64,000 nt of DNA from Sipunculus nudus (taxonomy: Eukaryota > Annelida > Sipuncula > Golfingiida > Sipunculidae). The notes beneath the pieces were generated by a model. The model searched no databases. It worked only from the letters and a program-made list of their open reading frames with translations, and had not been told where the DNA came from. Of this stretch, positions 34,198 to 47,300 are shown piece by piece; the first letter of the stretch is position 1; each line of letters starts with the position of its first letter. A program made the translations under genes and the position numbers. The stretch spans positions 93,675,642 to 93,739,641 of the forward strand of contig CM049306.1 of NCBI GenBank assembly GCA_026874595.1, written 5' to 3'.

Positions 34198-35204
34198 GTA
34201 CTGCGTAACTTCACATTGGGAATTGTCGCCGTAGCGCAAGATCTCTGTTCATGCCGTCTTGTTATGGTAAACAAACACGTGGACTGTGTTTACTCACACA
34301 CAGAACCATAATAAATTAAAGTATATACCCCAGGTGAATTGAAGGCGCAAGTCCTTGCGCCGGGATGGTTATGCAGGTAAACCTATTGCTACACATCTTT
34401 GCATTTGTTTATATAATGCATGTATAAACCTTAAACAATAAACACATATTGCAAAGTTGCAATGTGTCTGTCCCTCCCACATTACCCCTTTCAGGAGCAA
34501 GGATCACGCCGTCAGGAGGAAAGAATGATCAACGGTCACTGATGTTAACTGATAACTGTCATCATTTACAAGGTTCGTATGAACCACGTCTACTTAGTCA
34601 TTATTTTCCGGTTTTTATTTCTCTACGGTCACATCTGGGAATGTAAACAAGCTGCTGATTTCCCCGTCTGGTCTCTGCTACTCTAATCCTGCCCCTGGGA
34701 ACTATGTGCTATCAGACACGCAGGATTGTTTTTACATGGAATTTTTTGTCATCCCGCCATTTGAGACACATCAGTATTAATGCATGCGTGAACTATCCGC
34801 ATTCATACAGTAAAACACAAAGATGGCCTTCAAATGTTTCAGGTTTCCGACTGACAAAGGAAGCAGGCATCCATTGCAAGGCCCCACATTTAACTCCTCA
34901 GCACAACCATTGTCCGATTCAAAACGGTTTGTACGCTGTTAGATCACGTGATCAGCTGAGCGGACACGTCGGAAGCTGATTTATTTATAATGCTTTCTCT
35001 CCGCACACTTTTTTTGTGTCGTAAGGTGTGGGGGGAGGCATCCGATCAGGAATCGATTCACAGCTTGAACACAAGGGAACTCACTATCTCTTTTTATTCA
35101 CTCGCCTAGGGCTTAACTTAATGGTCATTATGTGGAGCCGCTCGGCATAAAATGTCTGCGGCCTGGTGGATCACATTCTACACTACACGGGCAACCCTGG
35201 CGGG
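34198..35204. other. Noncoding, nothing recognised
   Basis: Somewhat less AT-rich than average. Open frames at 34449-34646 and 34704-34979 have no recognisable domain or splice context. Confidence 0.3.
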
Positions 35205-35300
35205 GAGCAATTAAAGGATTGATTCAAGGCTAATTCGTTTCAATCTGGTTAAACGGGGCACCGGGAAACGTAGTCGTCGTGACGTCACCATATGAGTAAA
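35205..35300 (+). repeat. ~95-bp conserved element, copy 2
   Basis: Second copy of the element at 33541-33640, same orientation, about 1.66 kb downstream, with perfect TGACGTCA at 35280-35287. Confidence 0.75.
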
Positions 35301-35820
35301 TCACTGACTTTGAGCTACTAAAACTGAAGTACCGCCGGGTTTGTACCGCTATAACTCTTACAGTGCCCGGTCCAGTAATTCAATCTATAGAACTAGATTT
35401 ATCTCTCACTGCGCCGTGATTTAATTTAGACGACCACCGCCAGGGAGTCTATGGACTTGCAGATTGTTACGATTGGATTTCTGATCTCCCAGCCCAAACA
35501 TACTTGTTTGTTGTCCCGGGGCATTCACATTGCTGTCATTAGAGGGACCCTATAATGAACAGACGTGTATTTATTTTAAAACAAATAAAATACACCATTC
35601 TGATTCCTATTTTACTTCTAATACAGTGAGATTTCTACGAATATTCTTGCAGAAATCGAATTTAGATATGAACATTCAATTTTATTTTAGCCATGACATC
35701 TTATTATAAATTGAATTGAAAGGAGTGATGAGATTAATGATTATATGTTTTTTATGCACTGTTTTACCTTTCTGCAAGTTCTGACTATCACTGCCCTTTT
35801 GAAATTTATGAGGAGGAAGC

Positions 35821-35855
<35 letters not shown>
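35821..35855. repeat. (TG)n microsatellite
   Basis: About 17 TG units, nearly perfect. Confidence 0.95.
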
Positions 35856-37592
35856 GGTATTTGCGAATGGGAAAGGGATTGGTTGCAGAACACTTGATAA
35901 ACCCCATTAATTGGCATTCAATTTCTCTTAGCATAATTCCGTTTTTTCAGTAATCCTAAAAACAGGTGTGACCTTACGTAAAACTTCTGATATATGTGGT
36001 TTGTTATTCTTAAAAATCAGTCTGGTATACAATTACCTTAGTCAAAGCGTAATTTTTATATAATTTTAACATACACATTTGTGAAAGTGTGAAATTAATC
36101 AACATGCCATAACTGTAGCCCTGCCTGGGCTTTAGTGTACTGATGTTCAAAGTGTAAAATGCTTCAAATGAAACGTGATTCCATGTACCGATAGACGCGA
36201 AGTAACTCAGTTCTAGCTCTTATTACTATAAGAGGGTCAGAGAATGCTAAGTAGTTATGTATGTTGCCGCGTGGTAGCAGTACCGACACTAAGTGTGACA
36301 CAGTGAGAGCCGTTTGATATCTCTGCCAGAGCCATTTCATTGACTGGGCCAGTCTACATAACTGTGCCCTTGTCTCACCAGCTATCGTGATTTTGTATAC
36401 GTTGTAATATGAAGTGTGCAATCATATGGAATTCCTAAAGTCTAATAAGTTCCAGTCATATGGTCATGATCCGTGAAAGCATATATCATTTCATTTCTGT
36501 TGAACAAGTTGACAAAAAAGAGAAATCCCCCCCCCATATCATAAAAAAAGAAATATATACATTTAAAAATACGAACATCTGAATATATCATATCTGTTTA
36601 ATAATCGAGCCGATAAAATGACCGCCTCATCAGAAAAGCCACATGCATTTTATTTACGTGAATGCACCATAGAAACAGGGGAAGAAAGGAAAACAATTGG
36701 AGTTAAAATTAAAATAAACTAATGAAGTACTACGGTTACATTTATTTTGTAATTTTGGACTTAAAACATCCTGCTAAACCTACATAATATCCTGTTTAAA
36801 TGAACCGGTCATGTCAAAGTTTTATTCTTATTGAAATTTGGAAAATCAATATGTTCACGCTCACATTTTAACACGTTTTAGCTTAAATTAAAAGCGGTTT
36901 TATAAATTACCATCTCTCCAATAATGAAAATATTTTTATGTGCATTATAATCATTGCAGTGTACAATACAGATTAAATAAATATGTACAATAAATTTTTC
37001 TGAAGAAAGTATGCCGCTGTCCTTATTTCAGTGTCAATCTCTGTTAATGCTACATTAAAAAATACTGGACAGAAGGCAATATTCTGCTGCTTGGATTTCA
37101 ATCATGAAAATGTTCTCATTTGTCTTAAGATAACAGTTTCCGGTTTGAGCTTTGATTTTCAGTTATCTTTTCCCGTCACCGGACTGCTCAGTCGCGCGAG
37201 ATTTCTGACGAGACTTGATGTGATCCTGAGTGCCATCAAACTTTGTTCTGTTCATCTTCTTTGATAAAAAAACTTTCAACGTTATCTTTACAAATAAAAG
37301 CATCAGTGCCAGCTCATCAAAACTGTAACCCGGGGGACATAGCGGCGGGGGTCTGATTTGTAATTTGGCCGAACACCCATAAATGATAGATCTTACGAAA
37401 ACTGGGTTCCATGACCTTGTTTTTTAAGAAACTCTAATGCACTTCCTATTAAGAAATGGATAAGAGGGATTTATTGAATTAGCTGCTCGGCTTTATTGCT
37501 TCAATTAGACACGTTTGGTGACGTCAGAATCTAATAGCCTGGCACCTGTGGTTCCTTAGTTACGGTGACAACTGAGGCAATGTCTTTTGAAG
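35856..37592. other. Noncoding, upstream of the 37593 exon
   Basis: AT-rich. Immediately upstream of the exon lies a perfect CRE (TGACGTCA, 37519-37526), 67 bases before the ATG, which could be part of a promoter. No TATA box is obvious. Confidence 0.35.
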
Positions 37593-37714
37593 ATGGAAGA
37601 CCTGTCCATGAGTCATCCAGTCATCCATAGGTTAAAGGACCTAGTTTATGGCAGAATAACTGTGGACAACGTAGATCTAAAAGGAAATGTACCAGTGGCA
37701 CGTTATATTCCCAG
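37593..37714 (+). CDS. Probable first coding exon of an unidentified gene
   Basis: From ATG at 37593 the frame gives 40 whole codons and ends at CCCAG|GTTTGT, a plausible donor that leaves a phase-2 split codon. The peptide starts MEDLSMSHPVIHRLKDLVYG and continues with RITVDNVDLKGNVPVARYIP; its mixed charged/hydrophobic composition and low Ser/Phe/Ile noise look more coding than neighbouring frames. An in-frame stop lies 25 bases upstream of the ATG, and the frame stops soon after the donor. A CRE lies 67 bases upstream. The sequence has a faint likeness to N-termini that precede the V-x-IFxSSTF motif of NACHT/WD-repeat (NWD-type) proteins, but I cannot confirm that. No matching second exon was found in the rest of the window. 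It could be a chance frame. Confidence 0.38.
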
Positions 37715-40700
37715 GTTTGTATATAAACCTACATGACATATTTGATATGTTAAATTTTCAGCCGTTCCTTTGAATTGGACTTGTCATAGTCCTGACTTAA
37801 AATATCTATTTTGCTAGCAAGGCAAAGGAGCTTTATGAGAACAGTAACCTGACAGCTGTGAAGGTCACGCCCCAACCCCCTTTTTGTTTAAACGCTGAGG
37901 TGCCATACCCGCACGATAGCTGTGACAGCCTGTTGCGTGGTCTGCTGACTGTCTTTTGTCCCTATAAGAATAGTCAGCAAATTTAAATCCAATCAAGAGG
38001 CGTGTATACTTTCAGTGCGGGCAAGACACTGACCCGTACTTCAGCGAAGGTCAGTACTGACACAGCCTCTTACTGCTGCCTGCTTCACTGACTATCTTTG
38101 ACCCTACCATCCACCCCTTACTCCTCCACTGTATCTGTTCAAAATGTGTATTATGTGCGTGTACATTTTGGTGGCGGTTTTGACTCCAACATACATGGTT
38201 TTTATATCTTATATTACATAATACGTAAATTTTGGGGGTGGGATAATTTCTAATAAATCTTGGTCATTGTTGGCCCATTTTCCATCAACTGAATGCCTGG
38301 GCCTGAATGCTTCTTATTTATTACTTTATGAGCATTTTGTCCATATATTACAAGTTGTTAAATCAATTTAAGGCAAAAGCCTCATATGTTTGTAGCTTTT
38401 TCACCAATTAGAGATATACTATGAAGTCTTTATAATGGAATTCTATGAATATAGAAAAATCTGAATAAAGAAAATTCTGATAATGCTTCATAATCATCAA
38501 ATTCGTGACATTTTGAAATTAAGACAAAAATAATCCTTTTTCTATACACAACGTAGAATAAAGTCAAATTTCATTTTGACAACAAAAAAAAACATTTGAA
38601 CCTAGAAAGGGTGGTAATGAAATCATTGTCATCAATTTATTCTCCTGTTGAAATACTAGTTAGAAAATGTATTTTTTAACTATAATTCATATAACTATAA
38701 TTATATCAGCTTTTACTTATTTTATATATTTTTTAATATTTCTGAAAATAATTTTAATAAGTTGAAAAGTTGAGACCTGAAAAGCGGAATGTCTTACTGA
38801 CACGATGGACCTAAGAAAAGTTACATTTAAGCTTACTTTCAGATTTATTTGAATATTTTGCTGGTCTCTATATGATATAAATTCTTATACTTTGTCTTTA
38901 CTAACGATGAGAAATGCTAAAAAATATATTCACGTCATGTTAAATAAAATGCTCATGTTTGAAAACTGATCAAATAAAATTTTTTAATTTACATTTGAAA
39001 AATTAGAAATTTACAGATTCTGTTAGTATTTCAACTTGCCATATGTTCATAAGGCAAATTTCAATAGGAGTCAACGAGTACATAGACTGATAACACTGTC
39101 ATGTATTTAGACATAAATTTTACTGCCATGGTCACTAATTCTGAGATAAGTCTTGCCATAAAACAAATATACAATTTCCGGAATGATGAGGCCGAGTGAC
39201 TCGTCGTTCTTTGGTGGCAAAGGGTGTCAAGGGCAGCCCGTCTCTTGGCCATAAGTACACCAAAAAGAACTCCAAACCTTGATGTATCTATTCCTAAGAA
39301 AAACGAATGACCGCCATTTGTGTCATGGTTCGGCGGACTGCCAAAATCTGTTTGGAATCCCGGAGATATTTGACTTCACGGATATCCTGAAAAATGGAGA
39401 CAGCTGGCGGTATGATTGAAACCCCTCCGCTCTCATATTGTCAGGAAGATATTTATAACTTTCTTCCAAGTCTGTGATGTAAAGAGTCGGCGACCTCAAG
39501 AGTGACTTTTTGTGGGACACCTGATCGCTTTGCACTTCGTAACTTCTGATCAAACTAAAGGCTTGAATTCATCTTTATTACTATGACATCTCCCTTCTTT
39601 TGATCTGAACTCCTCAGAAATAAGGTTAAACTTTTCATGTCGGGCATGAATACAGTTGTTTGGCCAGCAAAGCATATGGTTGTTCACTTTTATTTATATT
39701 AATAAACCTTGCACGCAAATTAAATTTGCTCCTACCATACCGTATAGTTGAGGGCGAAAGATGTTATAGGCAAATTGCAATGTTATCTTTCGAAAATAGA
39801 AGAACATGTCTAGGGACCGTGAAGTGGAAAATTCTCCCTATTATCTGCTGATTATCAATGTTTCAGTGTAGTAGGTCTTAGTTTTATTTGAAAATTATCT
39901 TTCAATATAATTCGACATGCCGTCCGTAACAATTTGTTTTATGTAGGTAAAAAATGGACAGTACCAGTATGATTAATGTAGGAAACACCATAAATGTTGA
40001 ACTATACAACTCTGAAATCGACATCCTATCAATAATTCCTGAATTTGAAAAGCTCAGCTGTTTATGAGTCCACTAATATTGCAGGCAAATGTCAAGAACA
40101 CTGATTCTACAGAGAAAGAACTAATTGAAGTAATTAGGCGTAATTGCATTTATCAAGACACTGTTTCAGAAAATTAGACCAATCAACAGTTGTTCATACC
40201 CACGGGAGCGGAAAAATTGAATTTATGAAAAATAAAAATTACAAATAGTAAGAGTAATTATATTAAGGTAATTTACTTAAAAAAAGGAAAATCTGGAGAG
40301 CGTAAATAATGACCAAAAGCCGCCATGAATATCTGTTGACTGTTAATTTACATGCTATCAAATTAGCTTTAAACTCGAATTTTATCCCAAATTGTTTAAA
40401 TCCTTAGTCTGAACCCATCTTGATGTCAAAATTTATTTAAAGTCCAGTAAAAGGCGCAGCTGTATTGAGCTCAGGAGAGGTCACACATGTGGCAGTGTTC
40501 TTTTTGGGACATCTTTAGAGACAAATTTGAAATGACTTGAAATAGACCGGCGTCTGTGTCAGGGCGGGGTGGCTAACAGGTACATCACGAGCCGGACCCA
40601 GTGTATTGGAAGTCAAAAATAGGGCCTATTATCCTGTGGCACTGATTTTATCCTGATACGAGGGCTTAAACAAGCTTGTGAAATGACGGCATACGATAAT

Positions 40701-41325
40701 CATGTCTGGTTTCACAGTATTTTCTTGACGTAACAAACACATGTTAGTATACTGCCCATGTTTTCCGAGATATTAAATCGCGAAGCACTTCCCATCCATT
40801 CAAAGAGGACTGCCATTAGGAAAATCAATCTGACGTTACTTGTTTGTCTCAAAGCCAAAAACTGTCTCGTTACACCTGGCTACACGACCCGGGAAAGAAA
40901 AAGTTACATTATAACTGTCCCTAGGTGTTCGCAGTAGGAGAGTTTATGAGGCTTTGTCAGTATTTTGTATGATCTAGATGGTAATGACTAGTAATAGCAG
41001 AGTTCAGGACATTCTTGTCTGACCATTACCTTGGAGGCTGGTGGCTAACAGCAGTGGACGAATTTACTTTGGGTCTCAGTAAAGATGCACTCAAGGTTAT
41101 TCAGAAAAAAAAATTCAGATAAAAATAGTGACAACTAGAAATCTTCATTTTAAGGAAAAATCGTCTCCAAAATCTTATTGATTCTGAATTTGCCCATTCC
41201 TGAAATGCCCTTGGATTTAATGAGATTACATTAATGATTGTATAAGTAATGTTGTGAACACACACACACATACGCACACACACGAACGGCACGAACGGTG
41301 GCAATAATAGAAATAGGGTATACGC
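37715..41325. other. Noncoding, possibly intron of the 37593 gene
   Basis: No second exon recognised. The minus-strand frames at 39061-39252 and 39323-39553 are protein-like in composition but unrecognised. A short CA-rich run precedes the LTR at about 41259-41283. Confidence 0.3.
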
Positions 41326-42068
41326 TGTTACGGATCCTAATAAAAACAAATCACGTGATCGTGACGAGCGCAAATTTTGTTACGGAGATAAAAAAATTCA
41401 GATTTCGCAACACTAAGCACCGTGAAATGTCTAGGGGAATGAATAAAGAAGTCAGTTGTTTTTTGTTAACAAATAATTATCTAAATTATTCTTAGAACAA
41501 TCCTATCATTACAATACACTAAATCAATACAATTACACAGTATAACAATAAATTGTAGAGTCATAGAGTGTCCGGATCCTAGGCTTTGATTTCTGGATAC
41601 AACCACTGTCACAGCTCAACAAGAGGACTTTAGCACCAACAATCCACGCAAAAAGTAATAATCCAACGGCAGACTGGAGACAGTCCGTATTAAATCTGTA
41701 TAAATCCGTTAAATATCTGACACCACCGCAATTATCGGAAAAGGCCCCAAACTGATGAGAAAGTAACACTCTTAGTGCTCGTTGGTATTTTCCTTTCTGC
41801 CGGCTCTAAACACAGCCCCTAATTTATAGCTTCTCACCCGAAAATTCTAGAAATGGAAAATTCCCAAAGAACAATACACACGCACATGAACAGACCCGAA
41901 ACATCTAAAACAAAGAACGCTGTGTCTCTACGCCTCAGAACCCACACGCGAGCCAGCGCCAAACAAGCGAGGTTCCCATAGCAAAGAACTATGGCTGCGC
42001 AACACGAATCAGAATGTCAACATCCACATGTAACACTCCTGCGCACAATAAAACAGATACCTGAAATA
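41326..42068 (+). mobile_element. Solo LTR of the same LTR retrotransposon family, copy 2
   Basis: Starts TGTTACGG and ends CCTGAAATA, with a degenerate right terminus. It is flanked by the 4-bp repeat ACGC at 41322-41325 and 42069-42072, so it is a complete solo LTR formed by LTR-LTR recombination. Homology with 25406-26244 runs throughout, including the AACACTnnGCA-GTGAAATGTCTAGGGGAA segment, the TTATCGGAAAAGGCCC segment, the TATA-like TAATTTATAGC near 41820 and AATAAA near 42047. It is shorter than copy 1 (743 versus 839 bases). Confidence 0.82.
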
Positions 42069-42903
42069 ACGCTATATAGCCGTTAATTCGTGCAAACGTG
42101 ATTGTACATTTGTGAATATTCATTGATGACGTTCTTGAATCCTGAAATATGTGCCGGATCCACAATGTTGAACACATTGGGTGGGGGAAGGGAGGGGGTT
42201 GGTGAAACAAAATAATTGCTCAAAATAACCTGTACTGACGATTTGAATGAAAGTTAATTTTTTCGACGCAGGGGTTTTAAGAGTTTTCATGAAAATCAGA
42301 CTTGTGCGAACAAATTTTTTAATACAATTGCATGCATGTTGCACAGTATCCCAAGTGGGCATCTGATGCTTTTGCCATATATTTTTAGATTTTAGCCTAC
42401 AGCTACAGTGGCTTTACCTCTTAAGTGCATTCTTGGTTTAAGAATTGTGTCTAGTCAGCCTGTCAGTTACTGCAATTTTACAGTAATTTTAGTCTTTATG
42501 GGGATCTCAAGTGAGTAACCCAGCCTTGTGTGCATGAGTGCATGAATTTTGCATATCCTAGTCTTATGTATAGCATTACAGTCATTATTTGTTTACTACA
42601 AGTTTTGTTTGTACCAAATATTATAATATTATCTATCTGAGTGGGTGATCCCAAGTGGGTAGCCTCCTCGGTGGTAGTTCAACATAGTAAAGTTAACTTC
42701 TGCATACTTTTAAGCAGTTATCTGCTGCTTTGAACTTTAGACTCTCTGACCACTGAATTGATACTATGTCTTCTATCACAAGTTGTAATCGGCTTTGAAT
42801 GTGTTAATCTCCAACTTTTTGTAGATTGCTGTTGGCACCTACAAGTCCATCACAACAATCCATGGGGGTGGGGGGCTTCCTGCTGCACTCAGCATCCAGC
42901 CTG
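42069..42903. other. Noncoding, nothing recognised
   Basis: AT-rich sequence ending in a G-rich tract (42863-42877). The frame at 42758-43117 crosses into the adjacent direct repeat and is not shared by both copies, so it is unlikely to be coding. Confidence 0.35.
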
Positions 42904-43096
42904 TGGCGTTCAGCCCCACCATGCACTCATATTTATTGTTATTTGTCTTAAATGTTTCACAGAGGGCTGTATATCATTAATTAACCCTCTGGTCATTTTA
43001 ATTAATCAAATTTCTATGTTGGCCCAATGGGCCCTTTTCACCTGTTTGGTTTTTTGTTATCATAAGTGTGTACAGGTGTGGTGTGTGAGCATAAAT
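42904..43096 (+). repeat. 193-bp direct repeat, copy 1
   Basis: TGGCGTTCAGCCCCACCATG...GAGCATAAAT recurs exactly 563 bases downstream at 43467-43659 with few substitutions and no net length change. The unit between them includes a TATA-like GATATTTAAACC at 43239. Confidence 0.85.
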
Positions 43097-43466
43097 ATTA
43101 ATTTACCATCAGGGTAAAGGACTTTATGCGATCACACTATATGTTTACTAAAGTCAGCTGCTGCTATATTTTGTTGTTTAGTAATTTTCCATGGCAGCTG
43201 ACCAATGACAACAAAGTTTTCCCTTGACCCCAGATAGGGGCAAGGGGATATTTAAACCCCAGTTCGTCCTCGGCCAGCCTCTTTTTCATCAGTGCCACCA
43301 GTAATCCTGTCAATTTTCCACCTCTTCCCCACCATCCTCCCTAATGTAAATGGTGGTGTGTAATTGCTTACTTTGTATTTCTTAGGTAGTGTTTAGTTGT
43401 TTCCTTCATGCTGTATTTTGTTATATATGTCGATTTAGTTTATTTTCTTAGTAAGTTTTTATCTGG

Positions 43467-43659
43467 TGGCGTTCAGCCCCACCATGCACTCATATTTATT
43501 GTTATTTGTCTTACATGTTTCACAGAGGGCTGTATATCATTAATTAACCCTCCGGTCATTTTAATTAATAAAATTTCTATTTTGGCCCATGGGCCCTTTT
43601 CACCTATTTGGTATTTTGTTATCATAAGTGTGTGCAGGTGTGGTGTGTGAGCATAAATT
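43467..43659 (+). repeat. 193-bp direct repeat, copy 2
   Basis: Second copy of 42904-43096. The two could be short LTR-like termini of a small non-autonomous element or the result of a simple tandem duplication; the ends are not TG...CA. Confidence 0.85.
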
Positions 43660-43834
43660 TTTTTAAGTTCATGTTGTCCCGGCTACACAGCATTTATATT
43701 ATACAATAAAATATTATGGGATATTTCCATAACCTCGTGCGTGGATTTTTTCTATTACCCGGGCCGGAGTTTGCAACTGTCATACGCACTCGATATTTAA
43801 TCATCGGGTCAAACAGAGACCCATAATTGGTTGT

Positions 43835-43849
43835 TTCTCTCTCTCTCCT

Positions 43850-43884
<35 letters not shown>
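43835..43884. repeat. (CT)n microsatellite
   Basis: CT repeats with one interruption (CCTG). Confidence 0.95.
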
Positions 43885-43887
<3 letters not shown>

Positions 43888-44040
43888 TATAAGCATTGAT
43901 CACACGTTCCTATATACCAACTAACCTGACAGAGAAAGAGAGCACAATTTTTATGATGTAAATCTTACCGGTGATAAATATCTGTTGAACATCCGCCAGA
44001 TGCCCGTGTAAAATATCCACTGTAGAAAAAAATATTTTCT

Positions 44041-44310
44041 GCCTCAGCAACGAGTGGATGCTTTCATTCCCGTTCGTATGTGTGTTTGTGTGTGTGTGAT
44101 TGTAAATGTATTTGTTCACAGAATAACTCACGCAATCATGAACGGAATCTCAAGAAATTTTCATGGCACTTCGGCAAGGGGCCTAGGTAGAATCGGTTGG
44201 AATTAATGGTAGATATCGCACATGATCCGAATTCAGGAACGTCATCAATAAAAATTCACAAATGTCAGATCGAATAAACTTGGGAATAAGGGCTGGATAA
44301 GTGAATGCAA
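44041..44310 (+). repeat. Dispersed repeat family R3, copy 2
   Basis: Homologous to 32724-32978 in the same orientation, including GCTTTCATTCCCGTTC, a TG-rich run and ACTCACGCAATCATGAA. Confidence 0.65.
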
Positions 44311-47300
44311 ACACATGGGGTAGGCTTACATCCCTTTGAATGCAGATAGTATTTGTATGCGTTTTGTTTCGCCAGTGACAATTGCAAGTAGCTCTGCAGG
44401 TCATCATGTGTTACAGGGCGCCCCCACGTTTCCGCTGACTTTTAAGTAGTTGTAAGGTGGCCTTGTACCTATTGTCATTTCTCTGTATACCTTATTCTCC
44501 TGTGTCTGATTAACTCTCTGTCTTCTCTTTATCATCCGCCCATACATGATATCACAAACATCAGCATCCCCTACAGATTGCGTGCATCAACTTTGAAGAA
44601 ATCACATGAGCAAGAGCATCAAACATGGCAGCTTCACGAATGTCACAGATGTTTAGGAAAAAATCAGACGGGAGGTTACATGGAAATAATTTAAGTAATA
44701 TTTTCCCATATACTATGACTTTTAAGCTTTTTATGCATCTCGGAGACTAAGAGGGGTCTTCGATTAATTTCGTGTATCTGTAATGGCCTTTCGAATTAAT
44801 TCCTGGATTCGATTATTGTCCACAATGATATATTCTTTCAGAGAGGTAAATCTACTAAGCATTTTCTTCTTGGATGTTTAAAATGCATATTAGGCCCCAT
44901 TAAGTATATATCATATTACACCTGATTCCGATTTTTTTTCTAATGGCATAGGTATTAATGAAATTCACTTTATTTTCAGATGATTTTTAATATTTTTTAA
45001 AAATTCTGTAAAAGGTAAACGATTTTGAGCAGTAAATAACAGCCAACTCATTTTTTCTGACACTTTGATTGAAAAATATTTCATTTATGGACAAGAAAGA
45101 GACTTGGTAAAAAATAGTTTTAATATAATGCCATGTAGTATGAGATTAGGTTCTATGACGGACTTCTCCGGAAAATATGATTTAAAGTTAAAACAATAAA
45201 ATTTATTGGTCAATGTAAAAAATATTCTTGAATTGTTACTGCTGATTAAATAAGATATTTAAAGTTGAAAATAACAATGTGACAATCATCACTAATTCAT
45301 AAAAATACAAGTAAACATTGCATCATAAGAAATTACGAAAAATGTCCTTGACAATAAATAATTCTTAAAAACGAATGGTATGATTCAGTATTTGAAGAAA
45401 CAGTTACTTAAAATATCAGGTAATCGGATAAGAACTTTCCGAGTACCCTTCTTTCCTGAAATCGACAAGCTCATAAATCTGAAAAATCACACACTCACTA
45501 TTACAATCGCATATTTCTATTAATCATTCACGTTTTGTTACATAGAGCTAGATTAGCAGAAAATAGAAACTAATGCTGGACGGGTAAAGCTGCTCATGTA
45601 TTACAATTAAAGTGCTGTTGACTTTTAACCTGAGCCCTTGAAAATGTAATTTGTTTTTTCATTGACGCTACACTTATACCTGAAACACTGTTAAAAAATT
45701 GATTTATTGTTTATACCGTAGGAACCTTTTCACATCATTAAAATATTTGATACAGTAACCCACTGTCTCCAATCTTATTGGTTCATCCGCATCTTCCTGA
45801 TCTAAGGGCAGAGAAGTCTGTTCAGGGACCTTCCATTATCAATTACAGCATTCTGACGTTGTGCTTTCATAGTTTTTTACTCCAGCAAAACTTCACAATG
45901 GATTCCACACTACATTCCAATGCCCAAGTGTCTTGTATGTCATGAGTGATGAATGCATTTAGAGCGGCCTGTGGCAGTGTATAATCTTGCATTCTGTTTA
46001 ATTGGCACGCGGGAATCGTTAAAACGATGGACGCTTATCAGAAAACCCGTCTCAGCGTCCTCCACCGCGGGGGAGGCAAGCTGTCCGGGCAACATCATAC
46101 ATGTTTAATGAACTCCCCTCTAAACAGCCCGGTATTGTCGTTATAAATATCAATGCAATCTCATGGGATAACGAGCTCTACATTTATAATGTTTTATTTT
46201 ACCCATTCCAGTTCAGAGGATGAGCAATTAGAGCTGATTTTTTGCGGCGATGGAATAAGATAATACCCATTCAAAGGAAACGAGCTGTTGTAAAATTTTA
46301 ACGGAAACGAGCTGTCTGAATTTTTAATGCTACCACAAACCTGAAATAGAACGCGGAAGCTCAGCGGCAGATCAAATAGATCAAAAAGAGTAATTTAAAG
46401 AAAATTACGACACCCAAAGGTGGGAATGTACATACAAAGTCACACTGCTACATGGTTTCACATTTTTTGGGTCTCTCACAGTTCCATGAAGGATTTTTTA
46501 TGGAGGAAGTTCCCGTATATTTATACTAATCCTGACAATATTGCGAAGGGATTGGTAATATATTAAACACACGATGTTACATACCATCCACACCTGATTC
46601 TTCTCAGTAATCATTAGTTTTACTAAATTTAAATTGTGTATTGGTTTTTGTAAATTTAAAACTTTTTTTGTGCTCCTTGTAAAAAAATGTATGAAAGGCA
46701 AGGATGTAAAAAAAGGGACTCGCGATTGGAATTAAGTATCGACACTGCAACTTGGTGACGTCCTTCTCTGACAAGTAAGGTAAGTAGAAAATATATATTG
46801 TAATTGCATACATAGACCTTGTACATATATAAATTATTCTTGAATACCTGGTCATACCTGTTGATGAATCAATGTGTTACCATTCTAATTAGTTCCAAAT
46901 CATAAAAAGCATTATCGGGAATTCATATACATAACGGAGCTGTCAGTGACTTGGACCCGAATTATTTTATGGTGTAAAAGGGTGGTACCAAGTCCTCATC
47001 TCCGTAATAAAGAGCCATCTGTTCGATGTCTGTCCCTTCAGCGTGTATACTTTCCCTCGTGCCTTGGGGAACATTTTAGTACTTCCAAGAGAGGAGATCC
47101 TTGTTACCTTGTGTCTGCGCGGAGACATATTATACTATTTTGTAGATAGGGGATCTCTTAAAATGGATTACTTGTTGACAGAAACACTCAGGATCAGATC
47201 CTTCTCGAGGAAGTTTAGGGATTCATCGACTTATCCACTGTCACCAAAGAGCTGTGAATTAGGTATTGTGTTGCATGTTATAATAGCCAGATGATAGTTT

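Noticed and set aside
39061-39553. Two minus-strand open frames in a less AT-rich segment
   Set aside because: Composition is suggestive, but there is no motif, no shared frame and no clear acceptor/donor pair.
46940-47294. About 118 codons open in one plus-strand frame
   Set aside because: An overlapping second frame is also open, there is no recognisable motif, and no splice sites or start context support it.
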